This document shows positions 34,401 through 42,000 of a stretch of 64,000 nt of DNA, in pieces. A model generated the notes under the pieces. It did not search any database and had not been told where the DNA came from. It was given only the letters and a program-made list of their open reading frames with translations. Position 1 is the stretch's first letter. The number at the start of each line of letters is the position of its first letter. The DNA is from Pycnopodia helianthoides (Eukaryota > Echinodermata > Asteroidea > Forcipulatida > Asteriidae): NCBI GenBank assembly GCA_032158295.1, contig CM063246.1:2079371-2143370 (forward strand), in the 5' to 3' direction. The position numbers and the translations under genes were made by a program.

Positions 34401-35316
34401 AAAAGTAAAAAAATGATAATGATAATGGTAAGACCTATTTATAGTTTCAATTAACAAAAGGAGATTGTCTGGTCTGTATTTTTGATCATCAGATATACGG
34501 CATGTGCAAAGAAAGCTGGTGTCCATTGTCGGTGTTTTGTTTTTGATGTAAGCTTTCAGCATGCCAGACACAATGAAAAGGTAAGTAACTCAAATAACTT
34601 TTTTTTCCACGTAGTACGAGCCAAGATTATGAAGAAATAGGTTACCTTATCCATAAGTTCTAAGGATTAGAAATTTTAATTCAATAAATTTCCTTTTAAA
34701 AAATAAATTTATTAACATAAATTTTTGAAAAATTTGTATCCGAAACAAAAATTGTTGTAGTACCTGATAAGGATTTACAAGGTGCTGCAGTGCATTCAGC
34801 AGCCACCACCAGAAACACTGGGGCAAACCCCTTCTCTTAGCGATAAGCGTAACTGGGTTCTTTTTACGTGCATTACACAACACACAGGACCTATGGCTTT
34901 ACGTAGCAATAATGGGTAAGTGTCGTGCCTAAGGACACAAGTTTCAGTACCGGGACTCAAACCCACACTCTGCTGATCAGAAACACCAAAGCTTGTTCGT
35001 GCTCTTGACCCCTCGGACACGACACGCCGCCATGTCTAGACAACATATCTACATTTGATTTTGTCTTTTCTTTTTACAATTTCTTTGTTGTGTTGTATCT
35101 TCCCAATGCTTGTTTTACTGGTAGTTTCGAGAGATGACGGCGTCTGGTAAGAACCACGCCTCGATCAACGATATGGTGTTCCACTCCTACAAGAAGAAGT
35201 ACAAAGAGCCGACACCAGCCGAAGGCTTCCATGCCATCGTTCATGTCAACTTCCTCCCCTCGTTCACAAACACCAAAGACGAAAAACTGTATCGATCGTT
35301 TCTGTTGGAGAAATAG
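19254..35316 (+). CDS. PNKP: PNKP: polynucleotide kinase 3'-phosphatase (16 exons, complete)
   Basis: Bifunctional nuclear enzyme that heals broken DNA ends. It removes 3'-phosphates and phosphorylates 5'-hydroxyls before ligation in single-strand break repair (with XRCC1) and end joining (with XRCC4). Sixteen exons, all with GT/AG introns, join to 2370 nt (789 residues; human about 521). FHA domain 1-110 has phosphopeptide-binding Arg36 and Ser48-Arg49. A linker from about 111 to 428 holds a bipartite nuclear-signal-like stretch (KR at 151-152, KKLK at 165-168) and five acidic Ser repeats. In the phosphatase, FDLDGT gives Asp434 and Asp436, with Thr480, Lys523 and Asp552. In the kinase, the P-loop GFPASGKS is at 636-643, the catalytic Asp661 is in NRDT, and DNTNPD starts at 686. 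An in-frame TGA just before the ATG fixes the start. The long linker is the only oddity. Confidence 0.96.
19468..19870. mobile_element. cluster of tRNA-Leu-like SINEs in opposite orientations (PNKP intron 1)
   Basis: A plus head fragment (19468-19562, TGATCAGCAGAGTGTGGGTT) abuts a minus copy (19563-19752, CGGGACTCGAACCCACACCC, GCTCTTAACCGCC). A second, truncated minus copy follows at 19780-19870. The head has a long variable arm and a CAA anticodon position, as in tRNA-Leu(CAA). Confidence 0.78.
20029..20075 (+). CDS. PNKP: PNKP exon 2 (residues 52-67)
   Basis: 47-nt exon continuing the FHA beta-sandwich ([16 protein letters not shown]), matching the human VELVAD...VAVKQ strand. Acceptor TTTGTAG, donor CAG/GTAAGA; ends in phase 0. 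Confidence 0.92.
20831..21067. mobile_element. MITE-like inverted repeat (PNKP intron 2)
   Basis: AACTATAGATAGG ... CATCTTTACGGGCA on the left is inverted as TGCCCGTAAAGATGGCG ... CTATCTATAGAT on the right. CpG-rich core of about 130 bp; no frame. Confidence 0.65.
21188..21582. repeat. GGGCCC-family fold-back repeat (PNKP intron 2)
   Basis: GGGCCCAATGTCATGGCTTTG at the left and GCCATGAAATTGGGCC at the right. The interior matches the 8.2-8.7 kb block in reverse. It ends about 46 bp before the exon 3 acceptor. Confidence 0.75.
21629..22714 (+). CDS. PNKP: PNKP exon 3 (residues 68-429, FHA end and long linker)
   Basis: A 1086-nt exon, by far the largest. It finishes the FHA domain ([11 protein letters not shown]), then encodes a Lys/Ser/Asp-rich, probably disordered linker. 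Five motif copies are anchored at Tyr182, Tyr222, Tyr250, Tyr292 and Tyr337, each reading roughly Y-x-G-A-V-S-D-S-E/D-D and preceded by a basic KxTxxK patch. The last part ([14 protein letters not shown]) matches the human LLLFTAPGVRPQGK lead-in to the phosphatase. Acceptor TTCGCCAG, donor AAG/GTTGGT. Reading on into the intron gives a stop at 22931. Confidence 0.93.
22715..23249. other. PNKP intron 3, no other feature
   Basis: Has an AT-rich patch and two G-runs (22851-22865 and 23147-23157). Nothing else recognised. Confidence 0.5.
23250..23329 (+). CDS. PNKP: PNKP exon 4 (phosphatase DxDGT)
   Basis: Encodes [22 protein letters not shown]-type phosphatase motif I with nucleophile Asp434 and acid/base Asp436. 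Acceptor TTTCAG, donor GAG/GTAGGG; ends after two bases of an Arg codon. Confidence 0.95.
23520..23790 (-). mobile_element. tRNA-Leu-like SINE (PNKP intron 4)
   Basis: The plus strand shows GGGTTCTTTTACGTGCACTA, AAGGACACAAATGCC, GGGACTCAAACCCACACTC and TGATCAGAAACAC, the reverse of the SINE head and body. Diverged, head truncated. Confidence 0.75.
24546..24603 (+). CDS. PNKP: PNKP exon 5 (residues 456-475)
   Basis: Encodes [19 protein letters not shown], matching human ILYPEIPRKLRELEAEGYK. Acceptor TTGTCAG, donor AAG/GTAAGT. Confidence 0.94.
24604..25744. other. PNKP intron 5, with a half copy of the AGGTAGGGTC repeat
   Basis: AGGTAGGGTCTGTCCATGGA starts at about 24911, with related interior to about 25100. 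The rest is unrecognised. Confidence 0.5.
25745..26045. repeat. tandem pair of a ~150-bp repeat (PNKP intron 5)
   Basis: Two successive diverged units share ATACAGGCATGCAACTTTT-like starts, GATCAGCTGATTTCCT, CCATT-AAAATTGAAAAA and TTTCCTC. A third relative occurs at 31935-32090 in intron 13. Confidence 0.6.
26115..26135 (+). CDS. PNKP: PNKP exon 6 (21-nt micro-exon, IVLFTNQ)
   Basis: Seven codons carrying phosphatase motif II (Thr480 in FTNQ). Acceptor ATTTCAG, donor CAG/GTGAGT. Both flanking introns are phase 0, so skipping would keep the frame but remove a catalytic residue. Confidence 0.93.
26521..26607 (+). CDS. PNKP: PNKP exon 7 (residues 483-511)
   Basis: Starts [16 protein letters not shown], aligned to human MGIGRGKLPAEEFKAK, and ends KIGVPLQ. 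Acceptor ACACAAACAG, donor CAG/GTAAGG. Confidence 0.95.
26904..27024 (+). CDS. PNKP: PNKP exon 8 (residues 512-551)
   Basis: Contains [11 protein letters not shown] with catalytic-site Lys523 and ends at FYVG, just before Asp552, whose codon is split by the intron. Acceptor TACACAG, donor GAG/GTAAAC. Confidence 0.95.
27025..28373. other. PNKP intron 8, no other feature
   Basis: Unique sequence; nothing supported beyond the intron. Confidence 0.5.
28374..28441 (+). CDS. PNKP: PNKP exon 9 (residues 552-574)
   Basis: [20 protein letters not shown], the highly conserved end of the phosphatase active site (Asp552 equals the human Asp289 position). Acceptor GTACAG, donor TTG/GTAAGG. Confidence 0.95.
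28768..28812 (+). repeat. fragment of the GGGCCC-family repeat (PNKP intron 9)
   Basis: GTCCAATTTCATAGAGCTGC followed by TGAAGCAGAAAATATTCCTT matches the end of the dispersed family. Confidence 0.6.
28953..29045 (+). CDS. PNKP: PNKP exon 10 (residues 575-605)
   Basis: [16 protein letters not shown] aligns with human FALNLGLPFATPEEFF, then LPDFDP. Acceptor GTCACAG, donor CCG/GTATGT. Confidence 0.95.
29125..29290 (-). mobile_element. tRNA-headed SINE (TACCCATACAC-tail family, PNKP intron 10)
   Basis: Plus strand: TACCCATACACTGATGTGTG, CTGTATACTCGGTGCTT, then GTGGGATTCGAACCCACGA, the inverted B-box arm. It lacks a clean head. Confidence 0.75.
29605..29679 (+). CDS. PNKP: PNKP exon 11 (residues 606-630, inter-domain linker)
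   Basis: Less conserved Ser/Pro/Gln-rich link between phosphatase and kinase ([14 protein letters not shown]...). The frame is kept by exons on either side. Acceptor GTTATAG, donor GAG/GTGAGG. Confidence 0.88.
30040..30118 (+). mobile_element. tRNA-Leu-like SINE head fragment (PNKP intron 11)
   Basis: GGCGTGTCGTGGCCGAGTGG followed by an anticodon-arm-like segment with TTGAGC and TGATCAGCGGAGTGGG. The B-box is lost, so it is not a functional tRNA. Confidence 0.75.
30339..30435 (+). repeat. (GATT)n-like microsatellite (PNKP intron 11)
   Basis: Runs of GATTGATTGATT with ATCGATCGATCG and two copies of GATGAAATAGATTTATC. Confidence 0.85.
30483..30510 (+). CDS. PNKP: PNKP exon 12 (28-nt, P-loop start)
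   Basis: Tiny exon encoding VIVLAGFPA, the strand leading into the kinase P-loop. The Walker A motif is split by the intron in the Ser640 codon. Acceptor GTTTCAG, donor CTT/GTAAGT. Confidence 0.93.
30655..30768 (+). repeat. GAGACC hexamer-type repeat (PNKP intron 12)
   Basis: Imperfect tandem GAGACCGAGACC/AAGACC units. The frames across it (Arg/Ser/Trp-rich on minus) are repeat artefacts. Confidence 0.8.
31018..31200 (+). repeat. GGGCCC-family repeat with short palindromic start (PNKP intron 12)
   Basis: GGCAGCTCTTTGAAATTGGG is immediately followed by its inverse, GGGCCCAATTTCAAAGAGC, then ATTATGCTTACCAGAATAAGG as in the 1.2-kb copy. Confidence 0.72.
31211..31394. mobile_element. MITE related to 6577-6797 (PNKP intron 12)
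   Basis: CTCCAGACTGAAGACAGTG and CACTGTCTTTAGTCTGAGGAG are inverted ends. Internal GCAAAAGCTTGCCCAGAA matches the 6.7-kb copy. Confidence 0.7.
31673..31734 (+). CDS. PNKP: PNKP exon 13 (P-loop end, residues 640-660)
   Basis: [11 protein letters not shown] completes Walker A with Lys642 and Ser643, then KYVHINR. Acceptor AACACAG, donor AGG/GTGAGT. Confidence 0.94.
31935..32090. repeat. relative of the 25.7-26.0 kb repeat (PNKP intron 13)
   Basis: CCATTAAAAATTGAAAAACAC and CAGTTGCATGCCTGG match the intron 5 tandem pair. Confidence 0.6.
32330..32432 (+). repeat. purine tract of GGGGGAA units (PNKP intron 13)
   Basis: About 100 nt of GGGGGAAG-type repeats with many runs of three to five G on the coding strand, capable of G-quadruplex formation in DNA or pre-mRNA. 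Confidence 0.92.
32739..32909. mobile_element. Penelope-like fold-back repeat (PNKP intron 13)
   Basis: AAGAAGTAACTAAATAAATA ... GTGGGTACAACC is inverted as GGTTGTACCC ... TATTTATAGTTGCTTCTT. The centre carries TCTTTTGAGGGAGTGTTGGC and, on minus, GTTCGAAACGTCGTGACC, homologous to the 50.8-kb repeat. Confidence 0.65.
32963..33110 (+). mobile_element. tRNA-Leu-like SINE (PNKP intron 13)
   Basis: GCGTGCCATGGCCGAGTGG, a long variable arm, GTGGGTTCAAATCTGGG (B-box), then GGTGTCCTTGAGTAAGACAC (body). Confidence 0.8.
33403..33512 (+). CDS. PNKP: PNKP exon 14 (kinase, residues 661-696)
   Basis: The first codon is the catalytic Asp661 of [11 protein letters not shown]. It ends [15 protein letters not shown], the DNTNPD kinase signature. 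Acceptor CCTCCAG, donor GAG/GTGCGT. Confidence 0.95.
33555..34015. mobile_element. SINE interrupted by a second SINE (PNKP intron 14)
   Basis: The outer element (TACCCATACAC-tail family) begins near 33555 (CACCGATGTGTGATGAGCAC), runs to GTGGGATTCAAATCTGG at about 33652 and resumes at about 33908 with CCAACCACTAGACTATCGA. Between them sits a plus SINE whose head resembles tRNA-Gly(TCC) (GTTGGCGTAGTGGTATCT, CCTTCCACCC, GGTTCAAATC). Confidence 0.75.
34493..34580 (+). CDS. PNKP: PNKP exon 15 (residues 697-726)
   Basis: [18 protein letters not shown] ... HARHNEK aligns with human RYVQCARAAGVPCRCFLF ... ARHNNR. Acceptor CATCAG, donor AAG/GTAAGT. Confidence 0.95.
34770..35035 (-). mobile_element. 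tRNA-Leu-like SINE, nearly full length (PNKP intron 15)
   Basis: Plus strand reads AAGGTGCTGCAGTGCATTC, AGCGATAAGCGTAACTGGG, GGGACTCAAACCCACACTC and GACACGACACGCCGCCATG: tail to head on minus. Ends about 90 bp before exon 16. Confidence 0.85.
35125..35316 (+). CDS. PNKP: PNKP exon 16 (residues 727-789, stop)
   Basis: [18 protein letters not shown] (lid region, human FREMTDSSHIPVSDMV), then [18 protein letters not shown] and a TAG stop at 35314. Acceptor CTGGTAG. Confidence 0.95.
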   Translation, partial: FREMTASGKNHASINDMVFHSYKKKYKEPTPAEGFHAIVHVNFLPSFTNTKDEKLYRSFLLEK

Positions 35317-35584
35317 GGCCTGTTTGATGTGACCCTATGCTGACCTCAGGAAAGAGAAATGACATGTGAGGGATTCGGACGCAGTTATCTTCACCAACTT
35401 TTCTATTTTTCTTGTTCCACACAAAAAGGATGCTGGAGAAAAATTTTCAGGGAGAAAATTTCATCAGAGATGAGCTTGATGTGTTTGAGAACATAGAAAC
35501 AATGCACAGAGAATACTGAGCTCAAGTGTCATCTGCACCCTGCTGTGCACGCCCTCTATGTCAGCCGTGGACAAAGACTATCAA

Positions 35585-35990
35585 TCAGGGCTTGAAGTCT
35601 ACACTGGACTGTAGGCCTGAGGCCAGTGAATTTAGTGTCAGGCCAGTAAACTCGATGCTGGACAAGTCCAGCAGTCTTGTGTTGTTCAATTTAATGAAAA
35701 TACCTCACTGTTTATAATATCTTTAAAATTTAGACAAATGGTGCTCAACTGTTGACTTTGAGTCTGACAAATTTCTTTCAATTCCGTCGAGTATCAAAGG
35801 ATACTTGCCCAAAAGACAAATGAGATAAATTTTCTCGTGGTGAACGGTCAAATATAAACTGTGTAGAAAGTTTTTGTAATGTTGATTCTGGATTTGTGCC
35901 AAAATTCTGGTACAGTAAAAGTTTTGAGCCACAAGCCTTGTGGTCTTGTGGATTTTCCCATCAAAGTTGAGGCTGGTCGATACCATATGA
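35585..35990 (+). repeat. dispersed repeat in the PNKP 3' flank (shared with 51150-51550)
   Basis: Shares ACACTGGACTG-AGGC, GAGTCTGA-AAAT and AAGCC-TG-GGTCTTGTGGATT in the same order with the 51-kb block. A short piece also lies at 58970-59096. Confidence 0.7.
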
Positions 35991-36054
35991 CATGCTTGTA
36001 TAGTAAAAAATAACCAGATTATCCAATGGGAAAACTTAAAGTCTGACCCTGAAC

Positions 36055-36476
36055 AAAAAGGTGTAATTTCTATCTGAAAGCTTACTTGGTATAAAGATGG
36101 TAATGGCAGTAAGTATCCTGTGAAATTAGTTTGTCTGAAATGCCTCCATTGATTAGAAGTCAATGAAAATATTTGAATCCGAGAAACGATTTATGTATGA
36201 AGCAATCTCAGATTTCTTGGGGTTGGTATTCGTTCGTGAATGCTGTGACCAGAGATGCCGTTGGGACCCGCTGTCACCTCGCTATACACAGATTGATTCA
36301 ACGTTTTTAATGAAATTACTGTGACGTTTTTTTGCTGTTTTCTTAGCAATTAGACACAGTATTCAGCTGATGCTTTCACATGTGACTTTTATTGTATCTT
36401 TCTTTATAATTTTGTCTATGAGCCAGCACTACGATGGCAAAAACCAAATGATGACCCTACCTTTAAATTGATAGAG
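36055..36476. mobile_element. fold-back repeat, AAGGTAGGGTCA family
   Basis: Inverted relative of 3669-4108, ending GATGACCCTACCTTTAA. The left end is eroded. Confidence 0.7.
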
Positions 36477-37786
36477 AAATAGAACATAGAAAATGGATTT
36501 TTGAGATTAAAAATGACCAGAGTGGAATTTTCTATTTTATAAGCTTTAATGTGATAATTTCAATGTTTTTATAGCTATTTTTCTATTAACACACAGACAT
36601 TGTATTTGTTTTTTACATTCACGTCAGATTATCTTTAAAAAAACACCTGTAAATTAAATAGCGTAACAAAGAGAGGCTTGTGTAAGAAAAATGCAAATGG
36701 AAACTACAGTTTAATTGGCCAGAACTGGCCCTCCCCCTAGTAAAAATGGTTCACCCCACAGTGCCCCCTAAAATGGATTTGACGTTCTTATGAAAATACC
36801 CTAGTTTCGTCGCTGATCTAGAGTGACCAAGTTGTGACCATACATTTTTGTTTATTTGCAATTTCTAAAAAACAACAACACAAGCATGTACTGCTTAAAA
36901 TGCGTGAGATTTCTCATATGTAAAACAGCACACTTCTTGGGTTAGAGCCTATTTTATTGGCTCAGTAGACATTGGTGTTCATTTTAGAAATGTTTCCACA
37001 TACATTTTATGATCATGTGAAGGAATTAAAGTTGCGCATTTTAAACGGGTCACACCTAGTCATTCAAGCCTATGGTCGACAAAGCTAACCAAAGAATAGT
37101 TTCCATTTAATAACAATTCCAAATGTGACAAAAATTATCAGTGCTTTAATTTTGATAATATCAACAGATGATTGTTAAAATCTTCCTAGTAATAAACTGA
37201 TTTCACTTTGTGATCTTCCAGAATGAAACTAAATCTATTCCTACGGTCAAAGTGTCAATTTTCTTATCAATTGTGAACATTTTTCATTTCGATTTTAATT
37301 ATGAAAGGAAAAGGAAAGAAAGGCTGGTACTCAGAAAAACAAACTTTTAGGTTCTACAACACAGTTTTGTTCCTATCCTTGAGTCGTCAGAAAGTAATTA
37401 ACACACACAGTCTGAAAAAAGAAACTGATCCATTTTCCTTTTCTTTTATATAAAAAAATAACCATCTGCAAAAAAATGAATAATAATACCCCAAAACAAA
37501 ACCACCCCCCCCAAAAAAAAACAACCCAACAACAACAGCTCACCCTTATCTTAACAAACAATACATTTTTTTCTGGTCCAGCCCACCTCCATATTCCAAT
37601 CACCTCAAGTTGGAAAAAGACTGTTTCCCTAAATAACCAATAACCCAGAAATTAAAAAAAATTTAACACAAATTACCACCTCCATGTTAAAACCCCAAAG
37701 AGTTCAAAGCACCATTGATAATAATGCATAGGAAACCAAAAGTGTTCTTGATTATTATTAGCTTTTCCTTAACGTATTTTTGTCTC

Positions 37787-38143
37787 TTAAAGGCAGGGTG
37801 TACTTTTGGTAATTATTCTACAAGTTATTGACCATATAAATTTACTTGGTAAAAAAGCACTGGAGAGCTGTTGATATTCTAAAACATTTGAAGTAATGTA
37901 GTTTTAGAGAAAGAGGTTATTTCTCACCCCAAAATTTGAATCTGAGCACACAATTCTATGCAACAAGGGTGTTTTTTGTTTTTTTCATTATTTTCTTGCA
38001 ACTTCGATTACCAATTGAGCCCAATTTTTTCTACAGGTTTGTTATTGTATGCATATGTTGGGATACACCATGGAGGTAGAAATGGATACACCAAGTGAGG
38101 ATACTAGTCTTTGACAATTACCAAAAGTACACCCTGCCTTTAA
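37787..38143. mobile_element. fold-back element, TTAA-AGGCAGGG family
   Basis: TTAAAGGCAGGGTGTACTTT at the left, AAAGTACACCCTGCCTTTAA at the right: near-perfect ends with TTAA. Interior CAACAAGGGTGTTTTTTG is typical of the family. Confidence 0.88.
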
Positions 38144-38390
38144 ACACAAACCATGATTTTTCATTTAGCTTAATGGAATATGCACTATATGTTGCTTAAA
38201 TTAAACAAAATTGGAGGGACGGGAGGGGGGATGGTCATGTGTGTAAAGTTGAGTTTCCACCAAATATCGCAAATATCGCAACCGCCAGATCTTTGGTTCC
38301 CACCTCTATTAAAAAAATCGATTTAGAATTTCCTTTGGTCGGTTCCCTTTTGCATTCTGCGTCTGTTTGTATATGCCACAACCTCTCAGC

Positions 38391-38731
38391 CATATTATTG
38401 GTCCGAAGTTGTTTCAAAACAGACCGCCGCAGCGCTGCGGTCACTCTGCGAAGTTGAAAGTTCATTTTGAGGTCACAGATCACATAAACACGACGTACAC
38501 ATGTCGATTGTTTTCAAAACACTTCCGGTTTGTGGCATTCGCAACGTGTTCATGCATCATACGGTACATCACGCCATTCGTATATTACGTACAGTGTGTT
38601 CATCATCTCGTCATTAGAACCAGTGCACGACGTGTGGCGATCGGACGTGTAGCATTTTTTCTGCGGCCAGCTGATGATGGCGGACTGTTGAATGCTTACA
38701 ATTTTTGTTTAATAACAACAACAACATCTCA
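38391..38731 (+). promoter_or_regulatory. DENND11 promoter / 5' UTR region
   Basis: A moderately CpG-rich stretch directly upstream of the DENND11 start. It has an inverted CCAAT box (ATTGG, 38397-38401), a perfect 14-bp palindrome CCGCAGCGCTGCGG (38427-38440) and a YY1-like ATGGCGG (38677-38683). If transcribed, two short upstream reading frames start at 38674 (stop at 38689) and 38692 (stop at 38710). Confidence 0.45.
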
Positions 38732-39005
38732 ATGATTATGGCTTCACCCACGGACAGTGACAAAGCTCCACTTTTGGTGAATTACCAGGAAGAGTTTACA
38801 GACATTCGCGATCCCAGGGAGACGGTGAGGAACCTCTATGCCAAAGGGTCGTCACCTGGGTTTTTGAGGGATTCCCAAAGCCAAAGTAACGGTTGTTTCG
38901 ACCATGACAGGATTTCGATCAGCGCTAGCAACTCGGTGTGTGATTTGAGTCGATATCATGAGAGTATTGTGGCGATATTTGTTGTGGCGTTCGATACAAG
39001 ATCAG
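38732..39005 (+). CDS. DENND11: DENND11 exon 1 (residues 1-91)
   Basis: Variable acidic/Ser-rich N-terminus, then the conserved [15 protein letters not shown]. Donor CAG/GTGAGT splits a Gly codon after its first base. The intron that follows is about 11.6 kb and full of repeats. Confidence 0.92.
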
Positions 39006-42000
39006 GTGAGTTGTCATAAATTGGTACAGTTATGTTTAATTGTAACAAGTTATTTTTAAAACATTGTGGGGAAAAAAAATCCCATCCTACTAGCTTCCAC
39101 TTTTTCTTTCACTATAAATAAATAGCATTAGTTTAAATTTAAAGGAGTAAAGAAGCAGCGATCGAATTAGGCATCTTTTCTTTGCCACTGACATAAATTA
39201 AATCTTTTTATTCCAAATTTTTAATCTGTGTGTTCACTGTTGTTTACAATCGTTTTCTTCTCTTTATTTTGTTCCCTGTTTTAGTTTCAGTCCGAAAGTA
39301 CTTGTAATTCTTTTGGGGTCATTTTAAATGATTTATATATTGTTTGTATGAATTGTAGGGCCTACTTTCATTTTTATGGAAATTGAAAGTAATTTTTCCT
39401 TTAATAATAGTTTAGGGCCTAGTGATATCAATAAGTGAAGGTAGTGTTAAACTTGCTGGTAGCTCGCCTTACTTTTTTTGTTATCACACTCGGTCTACTT
39501 TGATGAGACTGATGTTAAAAGAGAGCCAATAACAGCACAGTAATGTGGGCTAATCTTAGTTGCGATAATCGTAACCCTCCATCCAATAATCCTAACCCTC
39601 AATCCGTTGGAAGGATGGAGGGTTACGATTATCGCAATCTTGCCAGCTACTGCATTTATCGTTTTAGTAAACTTTGTCAAACCGGCAAATCGTATAGAAC
39701 CCTCTCTAATAATATTAATTATTATCCTTCAAGCTACAGCTTGATATTCAAATCACTATTCCTTCCTACTCTCAGTGACTCTTGGCAACATTTTCCAGTG
39801 AGTTGACCAACCATTTGAAACCATTCGACTGCCAAGGTTGTGTACAGTGGCACAACTGTACACAGAACTACATTTGTAACTGTGTACTGTGTACATGCCA
39901 TAGAGCTATATATATTGACTAGAGCGCTAACACCCCGTTATACACGCACTAAGGTTTTGAAGCCGTGTGGGCGCATCCATGTTTATGTACAAACCAATAC
40001 AAAAGCTTGAAATTTTGTACGGCAATTGTACGGCTATTTGCATGATGAAGCGTTTGTTCTTTTCTATGCGTCATCGAACCAAATATGCAGCAAATGAGAA
40101 CGCACAATCTGCTAATGAGCGTACAAACTGCGAGCGTCATGTGCGTCATGTTTAACATGTGCGTTTGCGCGTATACTTTTTTTTTTTTGAGTTCGTCATT
40201 CTTGCCGGCATATTGTGTATCCTTGAAGCAGATTTCGTTTTTTTCCCCTTGACATCTTGAAATATTGAATCCTCCCAAACAAGGCTTTAGTTCGACTCAG
40301 CATTTTTCCTAAGACGTAAGTAACAACATCAGAGAATCACCTAATACATAGTTTTTTTAAGACATCACTAAAATCACCTGTTTACAAGAGCAATGATCGT
40401 TAGATTAAATATGGCGCGTACGTAAGCGTGCACGCCGAATGCAAAATTTTCGCGGCCATGTGTGCTCTCTTAAAATTAAAATCGTTCTGTAGTCACGCAA
40501 CACATCAAACATGTCTGCGCCCAGGGTGGCTTCTAAACTCAGAGCAAGTTAGCGCTCTAGTCAATATATATAGCTCTATGGTACATGCATTCCCTCATGG
40601 TATCATATTGCAGGATGGCATAGTTTATCTACCATTTAAAACCACAGTGAATGGTATTGAATGGTCAGACAGCAAGAGGGTTAAGGTTGATGCGACTGTA
40701 TTAAAGGCACTGGACACTATTGGTAATTACTCAAAATAATTGTTAGCATAAAAACTTACTTGGTAACGAGCAATGGAGAGCTGTTGATTGTATAAAACAT
40801 TGTGAGAAACGGCTCCCTCTGAAGTAACAAAGTTTTTGAGAAAGAAGTAAAATATTTGAATTGATTTTGAGACCTCACGCGTGAGGTCTCGAAATCAAGC
40901 ATCTGAAAGCACACATCTTCGTGTGACAAGGGTGTTTTTTCTTCCATTATTATCTTGCAACTTGGACGACCAATTGAGTTCAAATTTTCACAGATTTGTT
41001 ATTTTGTGCATATGTTGAGATACACCAAGTGAGGAGACTGGTCTTTGACAATTACCATTACCAAAGGACTGTCCAGTGTCTTTAAGCACGAAATACTTTA
41101 ATATTTCTTTTTTAGGGGAAATAAAGTCCTTGATTTTTTAAATTGTCTGATTCCTATCTTGTGAATAGGAAGTCGCAATGACAATGGTGGCGTAGAACCA
41201 GACCAACATTTTTACAAAATCAACACATTGGCTGTTGGAACCTATGGCCCTTTTTCGAATCCACGGCTTTGGCTCCGGATTGGGCTTCAGGCCCAGTTTT
41301 CTTGTCTGAAACCCTGACCGCAAAGCATGCGTAAGTTAAAATAATTGAGGGAGCCTAGCTAGCTTGAGCCGATTTTGGAGCCGAAGCCGTGAATTCGAAA
41401 AGGGCCAAAGTTTCCTCACGCATCCCCCTTGCAATAGGAGATCTGTAGGCCTATTGTATGAAACATTGGTAAAACTATCAGGGCCCAATTACATGGAAGC
41501 AGTGAATTCCGGGCTTTCGTCAAGCGTATTTCACGGGTCAGCAGGGAATTTTTGCCTGTGCGTGTGCGTAGAGGCATTCTTCGCAATACACAGCTAATTA
41601 TGCAGAAATTTGGTGCTTGCAGAACTTGCACAGTAAACGGAGAATGGAGATCGCAAGCGCAGCATTCGGCGGTAAGCAGAGCCATAAAATTGGGCCCTGG
41701 TTTTTTTGTTTTGTTTGTTGGCAACCTTAGGATTGGTAAATTAAAAGTAAAACTGAAGCCGGAAAATAAACGGCCCACAAAAACAATAAGCTATGAAAAT
41801 GAAAGTTTCCTTACACTTTTCCTTCTCAAGAATTATAGGCAATATGAAACATTGGAAAAACTATCAGTCATTAAATTTACACAAGTATTTCTTTGATGTT
41901 TTTTTTTGTAATCTAATACTGAAAGCTGGAAGAAATTAACATAATCAACCTGTATGTTAAAGGTCAGTACCAAAAGTTCCTTTCACTTACTCATAAATTT

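Larger units (their letters stand above)
35317..37786 (+). other. PNKP 3' flank, probably containing its 3' UTR
   Basis: No coding sequence. AATAAA at 37191-37196 is a possible polyadenylation signal, but the DNA is AT-rich and I cannot fix the transcript end. Two repeats lie inside and are listed separately. Confidence 0.4.

Noticed and set aside
35723..36163. 146-residue minus-strand frame downstream of PNKP
   Set aside because: It spans two dispersed repeats also present at 51 kb and 3.9 kb; composition is not coding-like.
38367..38735. 122-residue frame upstream of DENND11
   Set aside because: It ends overlapping the DENND11 start in another frame and has no recognisable domain; more likely promoter/5' UTR.
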